Positions 1-5,842 of a stretch of 5,842 bases of DNA are shown piece by piece. Numbering within the stretch: position 1 is the stretch's first letter; each line of letters opens with the position of its first letter. The stretch lies in the NCBI GenBank assembly GCA_017632755.1, contig JAGBQU010000267.1, forward strand, positions 1 through 5,842. The letters are read 5' to 3'. Source of the stretch: Lachnospiraceae bacterium (GTDB lineage Bacteria; Bacillota_A; Clostridia; Lachnospirales; Lachnospiraceae). Under the pieces are notes generated by a model. It made no database searches. It was not told where the DNA came from and worked only from the letters and a program-made list of their open reading frames with translations. A program made the translations under genes and the position numbers.

Positions 1-258
1 GCCGCCAAAGCCGCCGGCCCCGCCGCTTTCAAATGCCGCATGGCCAAACTGATCATACTGGCGTTTCTTCTCCGGGTCGCTCAGGATCGCATAGGCCTCC
101 GAAGCCTCCTTGAAGCGTTTTTCCGCTTCGGCATCACCCGGGTTCATATCCGGATGATATTTTTTTGAGAGGTTACGATATGCTTTTTTGATCGCTGCAT
201 CGTCTGCGCTTTTATCGACGCCTAAGACCTCGTAATAGTCTCTTTTTTGTTCTGCCAT
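1..258 (-). CDS. dnaJ: DnaJ co-chaperone, N-terminal part (cut by window edge)
   Basis: This is the 5' end of dnaJ; 86 codons are visible and the frame runs open off the left edge. DnaJ (Hsp40) is a cytoplasmic co-chaperone that brings unfolded clients to DnaK and stimulates its ATPase. The visible part is a complete J domain: it begins [14 protein letters not shown], has a basic helix II ([11 protein letters not shown]), the catalytic HPD loop at residues 35-37, and the helix III/IV end [12 protein letters not shown]. It then enters a Gly-rich stretch (GGAGGFGG), as in full-length class I or II DnaJ. The ATG at 258-256 follows an AGGAG at 270-266 with 7 bases between. It is the last visible gene of the hrcA operon, 102 bases after dnaK. 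Zinc-finger and C-terminal domains lie outside the window, so class I is inferred from operon context only. Confidence 0.97.
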   Translation of the reverse strand, partial: MAEQKRDYYEVLGVDKSADDAAIKKAYRNLSKKYHPDMNPGDAEAEKRFKEASEAYAILSDPEKKRQYDQFGHAAFESGGAGGFGG

Positions 259-292
259 ATTCCTGCTCCTAATCTATCCTAATACCATGAGA

Positions 293-326
293 AGTACACT
301 GTACCGAAAAACCGATACAGTGTACT
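293..326 (-). terminator. dnaK-dnaJ intergenic hairpin, possible attenuator or processing site
   Basis: A perfect 11-bp inverted repeat (AGTACACTGTA at 293-303 and TACAGTGTACT at 316-326) sits 34 bases after the dnaK stop. Read as minus-strand RNA the stem extends by a U.G wobble (315/304) and two G-C pairs, closing on the loop GUUUUU. On the plus strand the wobble position would be a C/A mismatch, so the structure favours the operon's own strand. No U-run follows the stem, so it is not a canonical intrinsic terminator. I infer a partial attenuator, a processing site, or a 3' stabiliser for the hrcA-grpE-dnaK message that lowers dnaJ expression. The hairpin is certain as sequence; its function is not shown. 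Confidence 0.6.
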
Positions 327-360
327 CTGTTATCATTTATATATCTGACAAGTCTTTATT

Positions 361-2238
<1,878 letters not shown>

Positions 2239-2297
2239 TCATTCCTCCTGATTATTCTTTTTGTGATGATCTCATATCGTTTATGACAATGCTTTGT

Positions 2298-2996
2298 TTA
2301 TTGTACCACTGCAACCATGCTGTGTCTTACCACGCTGTCGCGATACATATATCCTTTTTGCAGCTCCTGTGCAACCACACCGGACTCATACTCCTCGCTC
2401 TCCACCTGCATGACCGCATTGTGGAAATCCGGGTTGAATTCTTTGCCGACCGCTTCGATCGGCACAACTCCGATCGACTCAAGTTCCGTCATCAGCTGCT
2501 TGTATATCATCTTCATGCCGTCCACAAAAGCCTTGGAATTCTCATCCTCGGGAACGGTCGTAAGACCTCTCTCAAAATTGTCGACCACCGGAAGGATCTT
2601 CTCAACCACACTCTTGGCACCCACCTCAAACATCTGGGCTTTCTCCTTCTCCGTGCGCTTGCGGAAGTTGTCAAACTCTGCCATCTGACGTTTTACTTTA
2701 TCCTCAAGCTCGGCAATACGCTCTTTCGACTTATCCTTATCCTTTTTCTTATCCGCTTTGTCCTTACCTTTCGTCGGCTTTCCGGAGTCCTTCGCATCCG
2801 CCCCCGGATCTTTACCTGTGCCCTGCTCCGCCGCGCTCTGTGCGCCGTCTTTTGCATCCGTTTCTCTGCCGACTTGTGTATCGGCACCGTTTCCGTCGCC
2901 TTTTTGCAAAGTATCTTCGCCAGCTGCGGTTTCTTTTTCGTCTACGGCTTTATCCGTCTTTTTCATTTCATCCAGATTTTCGTTTTTCTTTGTCAC
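2298..2996 (-). CDS. grpE: Nucleotide exchange factor GrpE
   Basis: GrpE (232 residues) is the cytoplasmic nucleotide exchange factor that releases ADP from DnaK. Residues 1-90 are a hydrophilic, low-complexity extension rich in Lys, Asp, Gly and Ala (for example KGKDKADKKKDKDK around 76-89), likely disordered. A long helix follows (about 91-140, including AEFDNFRKRTEKEK), the dimerising coiled coil of the family. The C-terminal beta domain carries the GrpE signature from KEFNPDFHNAV (185-195) through GYMYRDSVVRHSMVAV (215-230). The start is GTG at 2996-2994, chosen because AGGGAGG lies 7 bases upstream; an overlapping ATG at 3003-3001 is out of frame, and the in-frame ATG at codon 11 has no good ribosome site. 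It is 15 bases after hrcA, so translation is probably coupled. The N-terminal extension is longer and more charged than in E. coli GrpE (197 residues). Confidence 0.98.
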   Translation of the reverse strand: MTKKNENLDEMKKTDKAVDEKETAAGEDTLQKGDGNGADTQVGRETDAKDGAQSAAEQGTGKDPGADAKDSGKPTKGKDKADKKKDKDKSKERIAELEDKVKRQMAEFDNFRKRTEKEKAQMFEVGAKSVVEKILPVVDNFERGLTTVPEDENSKAFVDGMKMIYKQLMTELESIGVVPIEAVGKEFNPDFHNAVMQVESEEYESGVVAQELQKGYMYRDSVVRHSMVAVVQ

Positions 2997-3003
2997 CGTG
3001 CAT

Positions 3004-3010
3004 CCTCCCT
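3004..3010 (-). promoter_or_regulatory. Ribosome binding site that fixes the grpE GTG start
   Basis: AGGGAGG reads on the minus strand at 3010-3004, directly after the hrcA stop codon (3014-3012) and 7 bases before the GTG of grpE. Its position selects the GTG over the nearby out-of-frame ATG at 3003-3001. Confidence 0.85.
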
Positions 3011-3011
3011 T

Positions 3012-4040
3012 TTAGGTAACCTTATATAGTGTGTCCAGTTGACTCTTTAAATTCTTCAAAGCGTCAACGACTTTTTCATAATCCATTCTCTTTGGTCCGA
3101 CGATCCCGATCGTACCTCTCATTCCTTCCCCGAGCTCGTATGTCGCGGTGACCACGGAACAGTCTTTCATGGCAGCGACATTGGACTCATCGCCGATATA
3201 TACCTGAATATCGTGATCCTCACCCGTCTGCTGCGTATCTGCGACGAGTGCGGAAAGCAACTGCTTTTCCTCAAAGGTATTTATGATATCGCTCGCCTTC
3301 TGCTGATCGGAAAGCTCCGGATATCTAAAAATGTTGTTCGCACCGGATGTGTAGATCTCCAGATCCTCATCCCCGCGGATCGCGTCTGCGACAGCGTCAA
3401 TGACCTCTCCGACGATCCGGCTGTGTATCCCTGCCTGCTGTTTGAGCAATGTGATCATTGCCAGATTGATCTGATCGATCGCCAGGCCGTTGAGATGTGT
3501 ATTGAGCAGGATGTTCAGCTTCAGCAGTGTCTCATCGCTGATCTCTTCATCCACATTGAGGATCGAATTCTTGATGATGTTTCCCTCGATCACGACCACC
3601 GCCACCAGCTGTCGGTCATCCACGTGAGAGAGCTGAATGAACTTGAGTTTGTTGCCTCTCACCGTCGGTGCGGAGATCATGGTTGCATAGTTGGTGTTGG
3701 CTGCCAGAACCTTCGCCACCTTCTTGAGAAGGTTCTCCATCTTTTCTTCCTTCTCAAGCAGCATCTCCTGCATGCGCTGCACCTCGTTCTCCTTTTCGCG
3801 CATCATCGTGTCCACGTAGAGACGATATCCTTTGTCGGACGGAATCCTTCCCGCTGAGGTATGTGGCTGGATGATATATCCCAGTTCCTCTAAGTCTGCC
3901 ATCTCATTGCGAATGGTCGCAGAACTCAGATTCAGATCCGTATACTTGGAAATGGTGCGGCTTCCCACCGGCTCACCGGTTTCGAGATAATTGCGCACGA
4001 TCGCCTGCAGGATTTTCATTTTGCGCTCATCTAACTGCAT
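3012..4040 (-). CDS. hrcA: Heat-inducible transcription repressor HrcA
   Basis: HrcA (342 residues, the normal family length) is the DNA-binding repressor of class I heat-shock operons; it binds CIRCE and its activity is known in other Firmicutes to depend on GroEL. The N-terminal winged helix-turn-helix spans roughly residues 1-75: DERKMKILQAIVRNYLETGEPVGSRTI, then SSATIRNEMADLEELG (39-54) and the typical HTSAGRIPSDKGYRLYVD (60-77). A charged coiled-coil-like segment follows (about 80-112). The GAF-like core and dimer region continue to the end, including the family-typical NILLNTHLNG (176-185) and GTIGIVGPKRMDYEKV (309-324). Start ATG at 4040-4038 is preceded by GAGGTGA at 4051-4045. It is the first gene of the operon, 25 bases downstream of CIRCE, so it should be autoregulated. 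Confidence 0.99.
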   Translation of the reverse strand: MQLDERKMKILQAIVRNYLETGEPVGSRTISKYTDLNLSSATIRNEMADLEELGYIIQPHTSAGRIPSDKGYRLYVDTMMREKENEVQRMQEMLLEKEEKMENLLKKVAKVLAANTNYATMISAPTVRGNKLKFIQLSHVDDRQLVAVVVIEGNIIKNSILNVDEEISDETLLKLNILLNTHLNGLAIDQINLAMITLLKQQAGIHSRIVGEVIDAVADAIRGDEDLEIYTSGANNIFRYPELSDQQKASDIINTFEEKQLLSALVADTQQTGEDHDIQVYIGDESNVAAMKDCSVVTATYELGEGMRGTIGIVGPKRMDYEKVVDALKNLKSQLDTLYKVT

Positions 4041-4065
4041 CCACTCACCTCTTTATCTCAGTCTG

Positions 4066-4092
4066 TTAGCACTCGCGTTTAATGAGTGCTAA
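4066..4092 (-). promoter_or_regulatory. CIRCE operator (HrcA binding site)
   Basis: TTAGCACTC (4066-4074), a 9-base spacer (4075-4083) and GAGTGCTAA (4084-4092) form a perfect match to the CIRCE consensus TTAGCACTC-N9-GAGTGCTAA. It lies between the promoter and the hrcA start, so it falls in the transcribed leader, starting about 8-10 bases after the expected transcription start. Bound HrcA should block initiation or early elongation. In other Firmicutes the element is also reported to affect transcript stability as an RNA hairpin; that is not shown here. Confidence 0.98.
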
Positions 4093-4107
4093 CTTTGTTC
4101 TGTACCT

Positions 4108-4136
4108 AGATTATCACTCACTCTTCGCATTGTCAA
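4108..4136 (-). promoter_or_regulatory. Sigma-A-type promoter of the hrcA-grpE-dnaK-dnaJ operon
   Basis: On the minus strand a consensus -35 box TTGACA sits at 4136-4131. The -10 is either GATAAT (4115-4110, 15-base spacing, five of six matches) or TAATCT (4113-4108, 17-base spacing, three of six matches); the two overlap. Upstream of the -35, at 4155-4149, is a run of seven T in an AT-rich stretch that could act as an UP element. The expected transcription start is near 4100-4103, just before CIRCE. This is the vegetative promoter usually found with HrcA/CIRCE control, with no alternative heat-shock sigma factor needed. Confidence 0.85.
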
Positions 4137-4176
4137 CAAGGAAAATCGAAAAAAAGTATAAACAATATAACAAGAA

Positions 4177-4198
4177 AGGATGCCGCTTGCGGCATCCT
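4177..4198 (-). terminator. Second hairpin downstream of the Lys/Ala-rich gene, probable back-up terminator
   Basis: AGGATGCCG (4177-4185) and CGGCATCCT (4190-4198) form a 9-bp stem, or 10 bp if the next C-G pair is counted, around a tight loop. On the minus strand it is followed by UUUCUUGUUAUAUUGUUU, which is U-rich but interrupted. It lies about 20 bases past the stronger terminator at 4218-4246 and about 40 bases before the hrcA -35 box. It probably catches read-through and insulates the heat-shock promoter. Confidence 0.7.
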
Positions 4199-4217
4199 CG
4201 CGCAATTTCCTATTGCC

Positions 4218-4246
4218 AAAAAAAAGAGAGAACCTCTGGTTCTCTC
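4218..4246 (-). terminator. Intrinsic terminator of the Lys/Ala-rich gene
   Basis: Read on the minus strand: stem GAGAGAACC (4246-4238), loop AGA, stem GGTTCTCTC (4234-4226), then eight T (4225-4218). This is a textbook rho-independent terminator, beginning 34 bases after the stop codon at 4281. It separates this transcript from the heat-shock operon. Confidence 0.93.
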
Positions 4247-4280
4247 CCTCTTACATGCTATTATATAAAATATCCAAAGA

Positions 4281-4700
4281 TTAGATTCCGAAGCAACCTG
4301 TAACTTCTTCATTCACAACATAGTATGCTGCGCTCTCCTCGGGCTTAACATATAACTCAACAGACTTGAAATCCTTAAGATCCTTGTTTAAGTCATATAC
4401 CCATACATCCTTTGCGATCTTTACAAGATCTTCTGTTGTGTATGATTTGCCGGCGAGCTGGAAATTAACAACTGCTTTAGTATCAGCTTTCTTTGTTGCC
4501 GTAGTCTTCTTTGCAGCTGTTGTAGCCTTCTTAGCCGGAGCTTTCTTCTCTGCAGCCTTTGCTGTAGTCTTCTTCGTTGCTACTTTCTTCTCAGCCTTTG
4601 CTTCAACCGGCTTCTCTGCCGCTTTTTCCTCTACAGTTTTAACCTCAGCAGCTTTTGCTGCAACCGGTTTTGCAATTGCCTTTGCTTTTGCCTCTGCCAT
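4281..4700 (-). CDS. Lys/Ala-rich histone-like tail joined to a compact C-terminal domain (DUF6465-like)
   Basis: This is a 139-residue protein of unknown function with two parts. Residues 1-75 are low complexity: 46 of 75 are Ala or Lys, with repeated KKTT, AEKK and PAKKAT units that resemble bacterial histone-H1-like tails; the net charge is positive. Residues 78-139 look like a folded domain, starting VNFQLAGKSYTTEDLVKIAK and continuing to DFKSVELYVKPEES (110-123), AAYYVVNEE and the end TGCFGI. From memory this matches small Lachnospiraceae proteins labelled DUF6465; I could not search. No signal peptide or membrane segment is seen, so it is probably cytoplasmic. A role in binding DNA or RNA through the tail is inference from composition. 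ATG at 4700-4698 is chosen because AGGGAG (4714-4709) is 8 bases away; the ATG at 4706 is only 2 bases from it. It has its own promoter and terminator and is apparently monocistronic. Confidence 0.9.
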   Translation of the reverse strand: MAEAKAKAIAKPVAAKAAEVKTVEEKAAEKPVEAKAEKKVATKKTTAKAAEKKAPAKKATTAAKKTTATKKADTKAVVNFQLAGKSYTTEDLVKIAKDVWVYDLNKDLKDFKSVELYVKPEESAAYYVVNEEVTGCFGI

Positions 4701-4708
4701 TTTCATAT

Positions 4709-4714
4709 CTCCCT
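4709..4714 (-). promoter_or_regulatory. Ribosome binding site that decides the start of the Lys/Ala-rich gene
   Basis: AGGGAG at 4714-4709 lies 8 bases before the ATG at 4700 but only 2 bases before the in-frame ATG at 4706. The in-frame GTG at 4718 lies upstream of it. Spacing therefore supports a protein starting MAEAKAKA rather than the longer forms. Confidence 0.75.
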
Positions 4715-4723
4715 TCACATCCG

Positions 4724-4745
4724 AATGTTAATAATATGTAACATT
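4724..4745 (-). repeat. Inverted repeat in the leader of the Lys/Ala-rich gene
   Basis: AATGTTA (4724-4730) and TAACATT (4739-4745) form a perfect 7-bp inverted repeat around an 8-base AT-rich spacer, 9 bases upstream of the ribosome binding site. Next to it, at 4749-4759, is an 11-base palindrome, CATAAGTTATG. Both lie between the predicted transcription start and the gene. They could be a regulator site or a weak RNA hairpin, but short AT-rich repeats also arise by chance in such DNA. Confidence 0.4.
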
Positions 4746-4774
4746 TCTCATAAGTTATGGTTTTATACCACATG

Positions 4775-4803
4775 AGTTTACCGCATTTTTCTAAGTATGT
4801 CAA
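4775..4803 (-). promoter_or_regulatory. Sigma-A-type promoter of the Lys/Ala-rich gene
   Basis: On the minus strand a perfect -35 box TTGACA (4803-4798) is separated by 17 bases from a -10 box TAAACT (4780-4775), in AT-rich DNA. The expected start near 4768 gives a leader of roughly 65-70 bases. A perfect -35 with ideal spacing suggests strong constitutive transcription, as would suit an abundant small basic protein. Confidence 0.8.
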
Positions 4804-4850
4804 CATTTGCAATGTAATAAAATAAATAATTATGCAGTAAAATGTACTTT

Positions 4851-5681
4851 TTAAAAGTTTTTCGCAATGAAGTAGATAAACACGATCACACCCAGAACGA
4901 TCCGGTACCAACCGAACACAATGAAGTTGTGTTTTCTGATATAATCCATCAGAAAGCGGATGACCAGAATCGACACGATAAAGGCAACGATCATACCGAT
5001 CAAAAGGATCATAAGCTCCTGACCGGAAAACGCAAAGCCGAATTTGACGATCTTTAACAGGGATGCTCCCAACATGACCGGAATCGCCAAAAAGAAGGTA
5101 AACTCTGCCGCCACCGTTCTGGATACACCGATGAGCAGAGCGCCCAGGATCGTCGCACCCGAACGCGAAGTGCCCGGAAAGATGGCTGCGATGAGTTGGA
5201 ACACACCGATCAGAAGTGCCGTCGTATAGGTGATCTCAGACAGTGCTTTGACCTTGGGTTTCCTGTTTTGATTGCGCTTTTCGATGATGATAAAAAGGAT
5301 ACCGAACAAAATGAGCATCGCTGCCACTGTCACATAGTTGTAAAAGAGTGCCTCAAAGACATCGTCAAACAACAATCCGATGATGGCTGCCGGCACACAG
5401 GCGACAAGGATCTTAAACCACAAAACCCATACATCCTTCCGAAGGAAGGGACCTTTTTCCTTCACAAAGTTAAAAGGGAATATCTTTGAGAAAAATAAGA
5501 CCACGACCGCCAGTATGGCTCCGAGCTGGATAACAACAAGGAACATATCCATAAAATCCTTGCTCACATTCAGCTGCACAAACTCATCGAGCAGGATCAT
5601 ATGTCCCGTACTGCTGATCGGAAGCCACTCCGTAATACCCTCCACGATTCCGAATAAGATCGCTTTTAAAATTTCTATCAT
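4851..5681 (-). CDS. uppP: Undecaprenyl-diphosphate phosphatase UppP (BacA family)
   Basis: UppP is a 276-residue integral membrane enzyme that removes a phosphate from undecaprenyl diphosphate, regenerating the lipid carrier used for peptidoglycan and other wall polymers; high levels are known to give bacitracin resistance. The first family motif is EGITEWLPISSTGH (residues 14-27), holding the paired glutamates E14 and E18 and the conserved Ser and His. The second is PGTSRSG (169-175) with the catalytic arginine R173. The rest is mostly hydrophobic, with about eight membrane segments, including around 47-64, 88-104, 115-133, 153-168, 192-210, 222-243 and 253-273. Length is normal for the family. 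Start ATG at 5681-5679 is chosen because GGAGAG (5696-5691) is 9 bases upstream and homologues begin close to this point; an in-frame GTG at 5744 would add 21 hydrophilic residues. No clear terminator follows it before the next promoter. Confidence 0.97.
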   Translation of the reverse strand: MIEILKAILFGIVEGITEWLPISSTGHMILLDEFVQLNVSKDFMDMFLVVIQLGAILAVVVLFFSKIFPFNFVKEKGPFLRKDVWVLWFKILVACVPAAIIGLLFDDVFEALFYNYVTVAAMLILFGILFIIIEKRNQNRKPKVKALSEITYTTALLIGVFQLIAAIFPGTSRSGATILGALLIGVSRTVAAEFTFFLAIPVMLGASLLKIVKFGFAFSGQELMILLIGMIVAFIVSILVIRFLMDYIRKHNFIVFGWYRIVLGVIVFIYFIAKNF

Positions 5682-5690
5682 GATTTCAAA

Positions 5691-5696
5691 CTCTCC
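5691..5696 (-). promoter_or_regulatory. Ribosome binding site supporting the shorter uppP start
   Basis: GGAGAG at 5696-5691 is 9 bases before the ATG at 5681. The alternative in-frame GTG at 5744 would add a polar 21-residue leader unlike the usual UppP N-terminus, which begins almost directly with the first membrane helix. Confidence 0.7.
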
Positions 5697-5842
5697 GTTT
5701 TCTGTTTTTACCTCGGACACCACGGTCAAGACCGGATCCGACACCCATCAGACCCGGGATCGGTCGCCCGCATATCTTACATAGTATATGCATCCGCTCC
5801 CGTTTCCATGCCTCACGGTTGTATATCTCACTGCTTTTCCAC

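Noticed and set aside
2283..3029. A 248-codon plus-strand frame opposite grpE
   Set aside because: It mirrors the conserved grpE frame and its apparent hydrophobic, membrane-like stretches come from reading Lys/Asp/Glu codons backwards. No promoter or ribosome site supports it.
3213..3857. A 214-codon plus-strand frame opposite hrcA
   Set aside because: It is fully contained in hrcA, which has complete family motifs, and has no plausible translation signals.
4082..4303. A 73-codon plus-strand frame in the intergenic region
   Set aside because: It starts inside CIRCE and runs across the promoter and both terminators, and has no ribosome site; these elements explain the sequence better.
4366..4731. 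A plus-strand frame encoding an apparently hydrophobic Ala/Phe/Val-rich protein
   Set aside because: It is the antisense of the Lys/Ala tail (AAG/AAA becomes CTT/TTT); the minus-strand frame has the promoter, ribosome site and terminator.
4847..4859. AT-only palindrome ACTTTTTAAAAGT over the uppP stop codon, considered as a terminator
   Set aside because: The stem is short and almost all A-T with no loop, so it would be too weak; I see no convincing terminator for uppP.
5682..5744. Extended uppP start at the in-frame GTG
   Set aside because: It would add a polar 21-residue leader, whereas the ATG at 5681 has a well-spaced GGAGAG and gives the normal UppP N-terminus and length.
5380..5784. 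A 134-codon plus-strand frame opposite the start of uppP
   Set aside because: It overlaps the conserved uppP motifs in antisense and has a Ser/Thr/Ile-rich composition with no recognisable domain.

Overview
The window looks like a chromosomal segment of a Gram-positive Clostridia-type Firmicute, most likely a Lachnospiraceae relative. The evidence is the gene order hrcA-grpE-dnaK-dnaJ behind a perfect CIRCE operator, a DnaK lacking the nucleotide-domain insertion found in Gram-negative homologues, strong AGGAGG-type ribosome binding sites, and a small Lys/Ala-rich protein whose C-terminal domain resembles one I know from Lachnospiraceae. Every supported gene is on the minus strand, so biological order runs from high to low coordinates.

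Layout in transcription order: (1) 5842-5682, a short leader with no confident gene. (2) 5681-4851, uppP, the membrane undecaprenyl-diphosphate phosphatase. (3) 4850-4701, an AT-rich intergenic region with a good sigma-A-type promoter and small inverted repeats in the leader. (4) 4700-4281, a 139-residue protein with a histone-H1-like Lys/Ala tail and a compact C-terminal domain. (5) 4246-4177, two successive hairpins; the first is a textbook intrinsic terminator. (6) 4136-4066, the heat-shock promoter and CIRCE. (7) 4040-3012 hrcA, 2996-2298 grpE (GTG start), 2235-361 dnaK, an intergenic hairpin at 326-293, and 258-1 the start of dnaJ, cut by the window edge.

The heat-shock genes form one functional unit. 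HrcA binds CIRCE and represses its own operon. GrpE exchanges nucleotide on DnaK, and DnaJ delivers substrate and stimulates the DnaK ATPase. The hairpin between dnaK and dnaJ may set the lower level of dnaJ transcript. The two upstream genes are separate: uppP recycles the lipid carrier for cell-wall synthesis, and the Lys/Ala-rich protein may bind nucleic acid, although that is only inferred.

I found no CRISPR array, mobile element, tRNA, rRNA or convincing new defence-like system. The least understood item is the Lys/Ala-tailed protein at 4281-4700; the rest is mainly a well-conserved housekeeping region.
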